DNA of 57,253 nucleotides from an uncultured Candidatus Poseidoniales archaeon (GTDB taxonomy: Archaea; Thermoplasmatota; Poseidoniia; Poseidoniales; Poseidoniaceae): positions 1 to 57,253 of the forward strand of contig CAJJCP010000012.1 of assembly GCA_905182715.1 (NCBI GenBank), given 5' to 3'. The position numbers and the translations under genes are program-made. Positions 26,261 through 34,039 of the stretch are shown piece after piece. The first letter of the stretch is position 1; each line of letters opens with the position of its first letter. The notes below the pieces were generated by a model, which ran no database searches, was not told where the DNA came from, and saw only the letters and a program-made list of their open reading frames with translations.

Positions 26261-28375
26261 ATGAAAACAAGAACGCTAAAAACCACATTGCTCGTATTTT
26301 TAATCGCCACTGCCTCCCTTGCAGGTTGTATCGGAAGTGAAGATGAAAAAGAAACTCCTGATTTAGAAGATTTTGTCATCGCATACAGTGTGAAAGACGA
26401 TTACACGAATGTCGATGAGAACCCTCAACGATTAGCCTCCTACTTGAGCGAAGAACTCAACATGGATGTTACACTTTACCCAATTGACTCCGAAGGCGCA
26501 GCTCTTGAAGCGCTTCGTTTCGGTAACGCAGACATGGCTTTCATGGATGGCGGTGCTGCTTGGGTCGGTTGGCAACAATACGGCTTAGAAGCTCTCGCAG
26601 CAGATCAGAAATCTGATGGAAGAGCATACTACAGCGCTCATGCAGTTGTCTTGAAAGACTCTGAAATGGCAGCAGCATACCTCGACGATGATCCAACAAC
26701 GGATCCATTCTCTCTACTTGCAGGTAAGACCTCGTGCCACACAGGATGGCTGAAATCCGCAGGAATGTTACTCCCAATGGGCTTCCTTATCGGAAATGGA
26801 TATGCCAATGTGATTGGCGACTCAGGTGATGTTGAATCACTCCGAGATACGATTACCAACTTCTTCAGCGAAGATGCGAGCATTCCTGATTCAGGAACTC
26901 CTTACTACTCCTACTCAGGAGCAGTCAAGTGTCTTACTGAAGGCGTTGGCGATGTCGCCTTTGCTAAGGATTCGACCGTAGCTTCATACTGTGGTAACGA
27001 CAACGCTACTGACAACCTCGATTGGTGTCTCCCTGAATCCGATTACATCTTGCTTCCTTCATATGGGAATGCTCCATCACACCCAGTGATGTATAATCCA
27101 GACTTTATGACTTCAGAAACAATTACGAAAGTGCAAAATGCTTTGGTCGCAATGAAAGATTCAACAGAAGGGGCTTCAATTCTTTCCGATGTTCTCAACA
27201 CACCAGCAATCTCTGCAACCAATGCACTTGAACATCTTGGATCATACGGAAATCTCATTGAAGATGTTCCAGGAATATCTGCATATTACAGCACAAAGTT
27301 CTCGATCAATGAGACCGTAGCTCCTACTGTCTCCAACATTCGAATCGCTTTTGAATTGAAGGACGATTATACCAATGCTGATGAAAACCCGCAAATCCTT
27401 GCTGATTACATCGCTGAACAAACCGGTGTAACCGTGACTTTGTACCCAGTCACATCTGAAGGCGCCATTATTGAAGCACTTCGCTTTGGTAACGTCGATA
27501 TCGCCTTTATGGATGGAGGAGCCGCTTGGGTTGGTTGGAAAGAATACGGTCTCGCCTCGATGGCTGCAGACCAGAAATCCGATGGACGGACCTATTACAA
27601 CGCTCATGCAGTCGTTTTGAATGGGTCCGATATTGCTGAGGCTTATCTCGATAATGATTCAACAACCGATCCATTTGCATTGATGGCAGGAAAGACTTCC
27701 TGTCATACTGGCTGGCTCAAATCAGCGGGTATGTTGCTGCCAATGGGTCACTTGATTTCCCAAGGCTATGCTCCAGTCGTTGGACCTCAGGATGATATTG
27801 AATCTCTTCGAGACACCATCCATGCTTTCTTTAACGAAAATGCAAGTATTCCTGATTCGGGAACTCCTTACTACTCCTACTCCGGAGCAGTCAAGTGTCT
27901 TACTGAAGGCGTTGGTGATGTAGCCTTTGCTAAGGATTCGACTGTTGCTTCATACTGTGGTCAGGATAACGCTTCGGACAATGAGGCTTGGTGTTTGCCA
28001 GAATCTGATTACATCTTGCTCCCTTCGTATGGTGCAGCACCTTCACATCCAGTGATGTATAATCCTGCTCAACTTGATGTTCAAACACGTACTGCAATTC
28101 TCAACGCATTGCTCTCTTTGAATGACGAAATGTATTTGGAAAATTACACTATGCAAGGACAAACCTTCACTGGATGCTACAATACGGTTTCGCACATGGT
28201 CGACAGTACCTCCCCACAAAACCAGTGTGGAGATCAAATCCTTGAGAATGTTCTCAACACTCCAGGATTAGTTGAAGCAAACACCCAAGACCATCTTGGA
28301 AGTTACAGTAGCCTCATCAGTGCGATTCCTGGAATCTCTGCTTACTTCGACACCAAGTTCGAAATTGCGGAATGA
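26261..28375 (+). CDS. PhnD-family substrate-binding lipoprotein with two tandem domains
   Basis: This 704-residue lipoprotein has a lipobox LAG-C23. Two successive PhnD-like periplasmic-binding domains follow, with a repeat period of 322 residues. Both contain KDDYTNxDENPQ, then ALRFGNxDxAFMDGGAAWVG, then GKTSCHTGWLKSAGMLLPMG, then SYCGxDNA and WCLPESDYILLPSYG. Paired cysteines are conserved between the copies. The genes for an ATPase and a permease follow, so it is the receptor of an importer. PhnD relatives bind phosphonate, phosphite or phosphate, but the promoter carries metal-repressor-like operators, so iron, manganese or another metal complex is a serious alternative. The duplicated receptor is unusual. 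Confidence 0.88.
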   Translation: MKTRTLKTTLLVFLIATASLAGCIGSEDEKETPDLEDFVIAYSVKDDYTNVDENPQRLASYLSEELNMDVTLYPIDSEGAALEALRFGNADMAFMDGGAAWVGWQQYGLEALAADQKSDGRAYYSAHAVVLKDSEMAAAYLDDDPTTDPFSLLAGKTSCHTGWLKSAGMLLPMGFLIGNGYANVIGDSGDVESLRDTITNFFSEDASIPDSGTPYYSYSGAVKCLTEGVGDVAFAKDSTVASYCGNDNATDNLDWCLPESDYILLPSYGNAPSHPVMYNPDFMTSETITKVQNALVAMKDSTEGASILSDVLNTPAISATNALEHLGSYGNLIEDVPGISAYYSTKFSINETVAPTVSNIRIAFELKDDYTNADENPQILADYIAEQTGVTVTLYPVTSEGAIIEALRFGNVDIAFMDGGAAWVGWKEYGLASMAADQKSDGRTYYNAHAVVLNGSDIAEAYLDNDSTTDPFALMAGKTSCHTGWLKSAGMLLPMGHLISQGYAPVVGPQDDIESLRDTIHAFFNENASIPDSGTPYYSYSGAVKCLTEGVGDVAFAKDSTVASYCGQDNASDNEAWCLPESDYILLPSYGAAPSHPVMYNPAQLDVQTRTAILNALLSLNDEMYLENYTMQGQTFTGCYNTVSHMVDSTSPQNQCGDQILENVLNTPGLVEANTQDHLGSYSSLISAIPGISAYFDTKFEIAE
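26393..28324 (+). repeat. Tandem domain duplication (966-bp period) in the PhnD-like gene
   Basis: Equivalent codons of the two domains are 966 bp apart; for example, the KDDYTN codons begin at 26393 and 27359. Most of the two copies has diverged in DNA, but 26882-26976 and 27848-27942 differ at only four of 95 bases, all at synonymous sites. Confidence 0.85.
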
Positions 28376-28409
28376 ACACTGAAGATACCTTTTGACAATA
28401 CATTGTTGG

Positions 28410-28449
28410 TGGAATGGCCCTCATCCTCACCCTTTTGGGGGCCATTCCA
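28410..28449 (+). promoter_or_regulatory. Strong stem-loop between receptor and ATPase genes
   Basis: TGGAATGGCCC (28410-28420) pairs perfectly with GGGCCATTCCA (28439-28449) over an 18-base loop. It lies 35 bp after the receptor stop and about 100 bp before the ATPase start. It has no T run after it, so a 3'-end stabiliser or partial terminator that favours receptor over ATPase/permease expression is plausible. Confidence 0.5.
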
Positions 28450-28521
28450 TTGACTTTCATGAAGAGCAAAACAAATGAAACTCGATTGCTTTCAGTTTCC
28501 ACCAACCGTTTCAAAAAGTAA
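28414..28521 (+). CDS. Possible 35-residue membrane peptide
   Basis: A complete ORF starts at ATG 28414 and stops at TAA 28521. It has a hydrophobic start (ALILTLLGAIPLTFM) and a basic end (NRFKK), the shape of a tiny single-helix membrane peptide. There is no clear ribosome-binding site, and the 5' third is the stem-loop itself, which may be the real feature. It lies between receptor and ATPase genes in the same direction. I rate it as doubtful. Confidence 0.2.
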   Translation: MALILTLLGAIPLTFMKSKTNETRLLSVSTNRFKK

Positions 28522-28549
28522 AGGCCGCAGGGAAGTATGAGGGGAATCT

Positions 28550-29233
28550 ATGGTCAACTCTGTACTTACCCTCAAGAACTTGAGTGTGGGCTATGATGAG
28601 CCGTTGATTTCTAAGATCAATGTGGAAGTTTTCCCAGGTGAAATTATAGCAATTCTAGGTCCGTCCGGAATTGGGAAAACAACGTTAATTCGTACGATTT
28701 CAGGACTCGTCCGACCCCTTTCAGGTTCTTTTGACCTGAAGGTCGAGAAGCGAGGTGGGCTCGGATATATCCCTCAGCGTTTGGGATTAGTACGTCATGC
28801 AACTGTTGCGCACAATGTTTCACTCGGTGCTCGAACACGAATTGGTTTCTCTCTCAACATGTGGAAGGAACGTTCTGAGAGAACAATGGATGCATTACGT
28901 ATGCTCGGAATTGATGAAAAAGCAAATGAACCAGTTCGAAGATTATCTGGGGGTCAACAACGTCGTGTTGCTACTGCCAGGACCTTAGCTCAGAGGCCAC
29001 AATTGATGCTGGCAGATGAATTCCTAGGCGAACTTGATCATTCCAATGTGGAAATTGTTTTCAAAGCAGTACAAACATTGGTCGAGAATGGAACGGCTGT
29101 TATTATGGTTGAACACCATGACGATAACGCTCAATTATTCGCCACGCGTATTTGGAATATCAAAGACGAAACACTCGAAGACTTCTCGCTCGAAGAGTGG
29201 AACAACCGTACCCTTGGGGGTGAAGAGGAATGA
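28550..29233 (+). CDS. PhnC-like ABC importer ATPase
   Basis: The 227-residue ATPase has Walker A GPSGIGKTT (37-45), the Q-loop in GYIPQRLGL, signature LSGGQ (132-136), Walker B LMLADE (152-157) and switch His in MVEHHDD. It is similar in length and layout to PhnC. It follows the PhnD-like receptor gene (with the stem-loop between) and its stop overlaps the permease start in ATGA, so ATPase and permease are translationally coupled. It powers the importer; the substrate is set by the receptor. Confidence 0.88.
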   Translation: MVNSVLTLKNLSVGYDEPLISKINVEVFPGEIIAILGPSGIGKTTLIRTISGLVRPLSGSFDLKVEKRGGLGYIPQRLGLVRHATVAHNVSLGARTRIGFSLNMWKERSERTMDALRMLGIDEKANEPVRRLSGGQQRRVATARTLAQRPQLMLADEFLGELDHSNVEIVFKAVQTLVENGTAVIMVEHHDDNAQLFATRIWNIKDETLEDFSLEEWNNRTLGGEEE

Positions 29234-30093
29234 AATATCGCCTTTTCGGAATAATCTTCCTTTTGCTGTTCTTAGCTTGGCACACACTGAATAGTTTAAT
29301 TGAAGGTGATTGGGGCCGACTTGAGGGTGGATTTGAAAATCTCTCTACTTTCTTTTCTGAAAGTATGTGGCCTCCAAATTGGAGTGTTCTTGAAGCACGT
29401 TCCTATCCAGTGTGTGAATCTGATATCGAGTTTTTCTGTTCTGTTGGCTATATTGGTATGATGGAAACCATCAAAATTGCATTTGTTGCAACCATTCTTG
29501 GTTTCATAGGTGCTTTGCTCTTTTCATCTCTTGCAGCACGTAACCTCGTGCCCCTTTATGTCGCTATTCCAGTACGGATTTTACTTTCAGCGACTCGAAG
29601 TCTTCCAAGTCTCATCTGGGCGATTTTATTTGTTATTGTAATCGGCTTTGGACCTCTTTCAGGAGTCTTGGCAATGACCTTCTACACGGTCGGGTATCTT
29701 GGTAAATTACAATATGAAACCTTTGAAGGAATGGCCAGTGATTCTCTGGAAGCCAGTCGAGCCATGGGCCTTTCACGAAGCAGTATTCTTCTCAATGTGG
29801 TCATTCCAGAAAACAGTAATCATCTCTTGAGTCAATTGATGTTCATGTTTGAATACAATGTTCGACATGGAACTGTTATTGGAATTGTTGGCGCTGGAGG
29901 GATTGGATATTACATCAGTACATATCTCAAATTTCTCCAGTATGAGAAAGTCTTTGCGCTCCTCATTTTGATCTTTGTCGTCGTTGTCATCATCGATTTA
30001 CTCTCAATGATGGTTCGTTCGTTTGTGAACGATGAAGGAGATGTACGACGTCCGACCTGGTTGAATTTTATTCTTACACCTAAAGAAGAGTGA
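29230..30093 (+). CDS. PhnE-like ABC importer permease
   Basis: The 287-residue permease has about six transmembrane helices. After the first helix comes an external loop with two cysteines (PVCESDIEFFCSVG), which may form a disulfide. The binding-protein-dependent inner-membrane signature is visible as EGMASDSLEASRAMGLSRSS, the EAA loop that docks on the ATPase, followed by VIGIVGAGGIGYYIS. It belongs to the PhnE/MetI-type family. The start overlaps the ATPase stop. The transcript probably ends near the inverted repeat at 30106. Confidence 0.88.
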   Translation: MKYRLFGIIFLLLFLAWHTLNSLIEGDWGRLEGGFENLSTFFSESMWPPNWSVLEARSYPVCESDIEFFCSVGYIGMMETIKIAFVATILGFIGALLFSSLAARNLVPLYVAIPVRILLSATRSLPSLIWAILFVIVIGFGPLSGVLAMTFYTVGYLGKLQYETFEGMASDSLEASRAMGLSRSSILLNVVIPENSNHLLSQLMFMFEYNVRHGTVIGIVGAGGIGYYISTYLKFLQYEKVFALLILIFVVVVIIDLLSMMVRSFVNDEGDVRRPTWLNFILTPKEE

Positions 30094-30105
30094 AACTCTC
30101 TATGT

Positions 30106-30141
30106 CAAGGTTCACTCGGCAGCAATGTGAAGTGAACCTTG
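30106..30141. terminator. Inverted repeat between convergent genes
   Basis: CAAGGTTCACT (30106-30116) and AGTGAACCTTG (30131-30141) form a perfect 11-bp stem around a 14-base loop. It begins 13 bp after the permease stop and overlaps the last codons of the convergent small gene. It may act as a bidirectional terminator. Confidence 0.4.
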
Positions 30142-30327
30142 TTTGTAAAACACTTGAATCCGGTTTGGAACTTTGCGAGTTAATGCCGCAACTGCTTGAT
30201 AGACTTCATCTTCTTTGACTTTGAAAGACTTGGCTGCTTTAGGAGTTGACCAAGCGACGTTCTCGAAATCTGACTGACGAATCCATTCAAAGATACGCGC
30301 TTCCAGTTCAGTTAATTCTTCCGCCAT
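30112..30327 (-). CDS. Small winged-helix-like protein
   Basis: This 71-residue basic/acidic protein has helices ELEARIFEWIRQSDF, STPKAAKSFKVKEDEVYQAV and AALTRKV followed by a beta hairpin (RIQVFYKQGSLHIA). That is the layout of a minimal winged helix. It may bind DNA or RNA or be part of a complex. It is not long enough to include a metal- or ligand-sensing domain, so it is unlikely to be the DtxR-type repressor of the neighbouring importer. It is upstream of gpsA on the same strand's reverse order, convergent with the importer. Confidence 0.65.
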   Translation of the reverse strand: MAEELTELEARIFEWIRQSDFENVAWSTPKAAKSFKVKEDEVYQAVAALTRKVPNRIQVFYKQGSLHIAAE

Positions 30328-30391
30328 GAATACCGCAGAGCGATTCCCCTCAAAACAGCACCGATTGATTTGAGGTTGAAATCAGAAGGGT

Positions 30392-31390
30392 TCAGTGGAG
30401 TGCAACCATTCTTCTGCAACACTCTTCAGCATCAATGAAACCGTCGAGTAGAGTATTAAGCGCCTTTGTGAATGGAATTTCGATTCCTAAATCTTCTGCT
30501 CTTTCGCCAAACATACGAGCTGCTCTGACCCCTTCTGCAACCATGTGCATTTCTTCAAGGGCTTGTTCAATCGTGAGCCCCGTACCTAGTTTTTCACCCA
30601 TTGAACGGTTTCGTCCATGAGGGGAGGTTGCTGTAACATACAAGTCGCCAAGCCCTGCTGGGCCAAAAGCAACTTCCGCTTTTGCTCCAAGTTGAGGAAG
30701 TAGGATACAACCTTCTTTGAATCCAGCCATGAAAATAGCGGCTTTGAGATTGTCTCCACCAAGGGTTCCAATTTGCTTCAAACCGTCGACCAATCCACAT
30801 GCAAGTGCGACGACATTCTTGAACGCCCCCCATAATTCTGCTCCAGCAGGATCTGCTGCAGGATGCAAAATGAAAGTTTGAGTGGTCAGAGTTGTCGCCA
30901 AGTGTTGTGCTACTGAGACATCTTCACTTGCAACCAAAGCCGTTGTCATCACGCCACTTGCAGCTTCAGGAGCAATTGTTGGTCCCGTAACTACAGCAAG
31001 CGGATTACTTTTGCCAGCATCTACTAATTTCTGTTGAATGGCTTCGGAGATTAATTTGTTACCATCGGCTAAGCCTTTGGCTAAATCAAGGATGACATGG
31101 CCAGGACGAAGATGTGGGATGATTTGGTCGACCACTCCGAGGATAACGGATGAAGGTACGGCTAGGACCACAATTTCAACACCTTCCAATGCTTCTTCGA
31201 GATGCATGGTCGCTTCTAGCCCTTCAACCGGATGGTCAGGGAGATATTTTGTGTTGACAGAATTCATGGTGATGGATTCGTAGACTTCCTGTTCGACAGT
31301 CCATCCTTTGACATGGTGGTTATCTGCTAACCACATGCGAGCAATTGCAGTTCCCCAATTTCCTAAACCTAAAATCGCAATGTGTGCCAT
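30392..31390 (-). CDS. gpsA: NAD(P)-dependent glycerol-3-phosphate dehydrogenase
   Basis: This 332-residue enzyme reduces dihydroxyacetone phosphate to sn-glycerol-3-phosphate. The Rossmann motif GLGNWG is at 8-13, and the catalytic lysine lies in GAFKNVVALACGLVDGL. The C-terminal helical domain has GLGDLYVTATSPHGRNRSMG, the GpsA family signature. A TTG three codons upstream is possible; ATG 31390 is preferred because MAHIAILG matches the family start. This is the bacterial-type enzyme, whereas most archaea make glycerol-1-phosphate with an unrelated dehydrogenase (EgsA), of which there is no sign here. Members of Marine Group II have been reported with GpsA and without EgsA. Confidence 0.93.
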   Translation of the reverse strand: MAHIAILGLGNWGTAIARMWLADNHHVKGWTVEQEVYESITMNSVNTKYLPDHPVEGLEATMHLEEALEGVEIVVLAVPSSVILGVVDQIIPHLRPGHVILDLAKGLADGNKLISEAIQQKLVDAGKSNPLAVVTGPTIAPEAASGVMTTALVASEDVSVAQHLATTLTTQTFILHPAADPAGAELWGAFKNVVALACGLVDGLKQIGTLGGDNLKAAIFMAGFKEGCILLPQLGAKAEVAFGPAGLGDLYVTATSPHGRNRSMGEKLGTGLTIEQALEEMHMVAEGVRAARMFGERAEDLGIEIPFTKALNTLLDGFIDAEECCRRMVALH

Positions 31391-31488
31391 AGAGAACAAG
31401 CGGAACGCCGCTCACTTTACTTATGTTAATTGCCACTCATTCGAGGTGCAAGGGTGCGGTTTCGGATAGGAATGTGATTTTGCAGACT

Positions 31489-32664
31489 TCAAAATAAATC
31501 GTCATCATCATCTGTATCAAGGTCGAATACATTGTCATCTTCTTTCTTCGACGCTTTCTTTGCAGGTGCTTTTTTCGACGTTTTCTTTGCAGCACCTTTC
31601 TTTGCAGGTGCTTCCGCTTCAACTGGCTTTTCTTCTTCAGCAGGTTGTTGTTCAGCGTCGTCGTTTGCTTCTTCAGCGAGTTTGGCACTTTCTTCCTCAC
31701 GAGCAGCCAATGCTGCTGGCGTCGTTCCGGTTTGAGCAGCAAGTGCCCGGCGACGGTCCTCACGTGCTTTGCGTTCGAGTTGTCGGTGGCGTGATTTTTC
31801 GATGCTCTGTAGCATATACATAGCATCGTGTTCTAACAGTGGAGAGTCAGAAATGAGTGTGATGTCAAGCCATCCACCGTCTTCAACGATGAACTCAGCA
31901 AGTGGCTCGAAGTTCAAATCAGACTTCTTGATTTGCGTGTAATGCATGGCGTTACCGGAGCGGTGTTCTACGCCAGAGAAGTGACAGTAGAATTCCTTTG
32001 TTCCAATTGTTTCACGGACTTCATCAAACAGTTCACCATAGTCTTCCGAAGTTCGCATTTTACCATGGCCACGAGCGTGAATGTGAGCGATGTTGAGTAC
32101 TGGGATTGTTCCTTCAACGTGATTGACAACTTCCAAAACTTCTTCCAAGCTACCCCACAATTCTTGACGGCCTGATGTTTCAACGCCAATCTTCGACGGT
32201 GTTCCATCTTTAATCCAAGGGAATACTGGGAATTCATCTTCATCATCATGCCAAATTTCATGGACACGATCGACGATACCAGCGAAGACATTGGCGACCT
32301 GTTCATTTGCAGCACTTCCGGGGCTCATGCCTCCATAGTGGCCGGCGTGAAGGGTGATGTGGCGTGCGTTGATGGTTCGAGCAGCCTGCAGAGTTGTTTC
32401 GATTTTGGTCATTGAACGTCCACGTTCAACTCGGTTGCCAAGAAGTTCTGAATAGTAAGGTCCGTGAATATTCATCTCGAATTCGGTTTTGTTTGCAAGA
32501 ACACCGGCTTGCCAATACTGTTCAAAGTGTTGCGGAGCGACCATACGAACGGTTTGGACTTCCATTGTTTCTAATCCAAGAGAGATAATATCGTCCATTC
32601 CTTCAACGATTGTACGTCCTTTGCATGACAAAGGAACGCCTGCAGGTCCGAGTTTAATTGGCAT
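31489..32664 (-). CDS. Endonuclease IV-like TIM barrel with histone-H1-like tail
   Basis: Residues 1 to about 295 form an AP-endonuclease-2/endonuclease IV-like TIM barrel with metal-ligand type positions: FEMNIHGPYYSELLGN, HITLHAGHYGG, IGVETSGRQELWGS, NIAHIHARGHGK, and FYCHFSGVEHRSG. Endonuclease IV cleaves DNA at abasic sites; this branch may have a different substrate, such as an RNA or a sugar phosphate. A charged helix (about 300-340) leads to a tail with the AKKGAAKKTSKKAPAKKASK pattern, resembling histone H1, then an acidic end of aspartates. Such tails are common in DNA-binding proteins and support a role on nucleic acid. Confidence 0.75.
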   Translation of the reverse strand: MPIKLGPAGVPLSCKGRTIVEGMDDIISLGLETMEVQTVRMVAPQHFEQYWQAGVLANKTEFEMNIHGPYYSELLGNRVERGRSMTKIETTLQAARTINARHITLHAGHYGGMSPGSAANEQVANVFAGIVDRVHEIWHDDEDEFPVFPWIKDGTPSKIGVETSGRQELWGSLEEVLEVVNHVEGTIPVLNIAHIHARGHGKMRTSEDYGELFDEVRETIGTKEFYCHFSGVEHRSGNAMHYTQIKKSDLNFEPLAEFIVEDGGWLDITLISDSPLLEHDAMYMLQSIEKSRHRQLERKAREDRRRALAAQTGTTPAALAAREEESAKLAEEANDDAEQQPAEEEKPVEAEAPAKKGAAKKTSKKAPAKKASKKEDDNVFDLDTDDDDDLF

Positions 32665-32811
32665 AATTCACAACTCCGCAGGAACGACCCAAGGGTCTTC
32701 CTATGATAACCCCTTTCCGTTGGCTGTCCGCCAAAATTGTCTTTTTTGAACTACTCATCGTTAACCAATTGCATACGACCATTGATGAACTCCTGCCGCG
32801 GAGGGTGGTTC

Positions 32812-32860
32812 ATGGACGAACAAGTCGAAGCCGCAGTAGACCGCTTTCCAGAATGGAATG
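32812..32860 (+). other. ribB: Probable true start of ribB, one base out of frame
   Basis: ATG 32812 has a strong ribosome-binding site (GGAGGGTGG at about 32800-32808). Its frame codes MDEQVEAAVDRF, which looks like the first helix of this enzyme, but it stops at 32875-32877. Removing one C from CC at 32848-32849 joins it to the ribB frame as DRFQNGMPVCLFDSE. There is no ribosome-binding site before the in-frame ATG at 32858. Confidence 0.6.
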
Positions 32861-33520
32861 CCTGTGTGTTTATTTGATTCTGAAAAAAGGGAAGGAGAGA
32901 CAGATTTATTGTTTCCTGCTCAAAGTGCAGTTCCAGCAACAATGCGACAACTACGAATAGAATGTGGGGGCCTTTTGTTCCTCGCAATCGGTCACGAAAT
33001 CGGAGAATTATTTTCTCTCCCGTTCCTTCAAGACCTCCATACTCAAAAAGCCCTTACTGAACAATTCCCAGTACTCACTCAACTCGTTACCAACGACCTC
33101 CAATATGACTCACGTTCCGCCTTTACTTTGTCGATGAATCATCGAGAGACCTATACCGGCATTACCGACCATGACCGCGCCCTTACGACTCGCCGGTTTG
33201 CGGAACTGTCTGCAGAATTAACCGATGCAGGGATTTCCGGAAAAGAGGCACAATCTGCTTTGGGTAAAGAATTCCGAACTCCAGGCCATATCCCTATCTG
33301 TCGTGAAACAGAAGGTGGTCTTTCTCGAAGACAAGGCCATACTGAATTGGCCGTTGGTCTTTCACGCCTTGCGGGTTTAACACCGGTTGTTATTGGAGCA
33401 GAGATGCTGCAGAGCGATGGTGATGACGCCCTTTCAGTTGCTGATGCGCGACTTTGGGCTCAAGAGCGAGGCATTCCATTTATTGAAGGTGCCCAGTTAA
33501 TCGAAGCCTTGAATTCATGA
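32858..33520 (+). CDS. ribB: 3,4-dihydroxy-2-butanone 4-phosphate synthase (5' frame break)
   Basis: This enzyme converts ribulose 5-phosphate to the four-carbon precursor of riboflavin. Visible are DSEKREGETD with its acidic metal ligands, CRETEGGLSRRQGHTELAV with catalytic His/Thr/Glu, and a C-terminal VADARLWAQERGIPF. The frame as given starts inside the first strand, so the normal N-terminal helix is missing; it is present one frame away upstream (32812-32850). The likely explanation is a one-base insertion in the consensus sequence. The gene heads a riboflavin cluster, 66 bp before the RibL-type gene. Confidence 0.88.
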   Translation: MPVCLFDSEKREGETDLLFPAQSAVPATMRQLRIECGGLLFLAIGHEIGELFSLPFLQDLHTQKALTEQFPVLTQLVTNDLQYDSRSAFTLSMNHRETYTGITDHDRALTTRRFAELSAELTDAGISGKEAQSALGKEFRTPGHIPICRETEGGLSRRQGHTELAVGLSRLAGLTPVVIGAEMLQSDGDDALSVADARLWAQERGIPFIEGAQLIEALNS

Positions 33521-33586
33521 AGATTGGAACATCGGCATGCCGGTAAAACCTTGAGGGACTATACTTTCACAACAACAGGTGAGCAG

Positions 33587-34039
33587 ATGAAGCGGGTCAT
33601 GGCGGTCGGAGTTTTTGACTTACTTCATGCAGGCCATCTGCATTACATGGAGCAAGCTAAATCGCTTGGAGATCATCTCACCGTCGTCGTTGCCCACGAT
33701 GACACAGTACGTATGCGCAAGCACGAACCAGTGACAGGTCAAGAACTTCGTCGCAGAATGGTTGAAGGATTGAAACCAGTTGATGAAGCCATTATAGGAA
33801 ACCCACCGGATGTGCCAATTTTTGACATTTTACCTCATGTAAAACCTGATATCATTGCTTTGGGATATGACCAAGAACATGCTGAAGACAGGATACGCTC
33901 AAAATTAGACCAACTCGGTTTTGACCATATTCAGGTGACTCGTGTCGAAGGGTTATCTGACGATTTAGACGGAACGCGTAAGATTATCGCTCGAATTCTT
34001 CAACGTTCTACTCAGTCCGATTCGGAGGATGATGCTTGA
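33587..34039 (+). CDS. ribL: FAD synthase, archaeal RibL type
   Basis: This 150-residue nucleotidyltransferase has the HxGH motif in GVFDLLHAGHLHY (H14 and H17) and a C-terminal GLSDDLDGTRKII, like glycerol-3-phosphate cytidylyltransferases. In archaea this family makes FAD from FMN and ATP, and the position in a riboflavin cluster supports that. The ATG at 33587 has AGGTGAGCAG in front. An upstream start at 33524 would add 21 residues with no family resemblance. The stop overlaps the next gene in TGATG. Cytidylyltransferase for a polyol phosphate is the alternative. Confidence 0.85.
   Translation: MKRVMAVGVFDLLHAGHLHYMEQAKSLGDHLTVVVAHDDTVRMRKHEPVTGQELRRRMVEGLKPVDEAIIGNPPDVPIFDILPHVKPDIIALGYDQEHAEDRIRSKLDQLGFDHIQVTRVEGLSDDLDGTRKIIARILQRSTQSDSEDDA

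Noticed and set aside
26261-30093. Plain call of 'phosphonate transporter' for the PhnD/C/E-like operon
   Set aside because: Family resemblance alone does not set the cargo here. The promoter carries metal-repressor-like palindromes and the receptor is duplicated, with no phosphonate-degradation gene nearby.
30112-30327. Small winged-helix protein as the metal repressor of the neighbouring importer
   Set aside because: At 71 residues it lacks the metal-binding and dimerisation domain of DtxR/MntR proteins, and it is on the opposite strand beyond a terminator-like repeat.
32665-32811. Riboswitch (FMN type) upstream of ribB
   Set aside because: The 147-bp region lacks the conserved FMN-riboswitch elements, and the ribosome-binding site is adjacent to ATG 32812 without room for the expected fold.
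32703-32960. An 85-codon plus ORF overlapping the ribB start
   Set aside because: Its frame has no family match and conflicts with the ribosome-binding site and reading frames of ribB.
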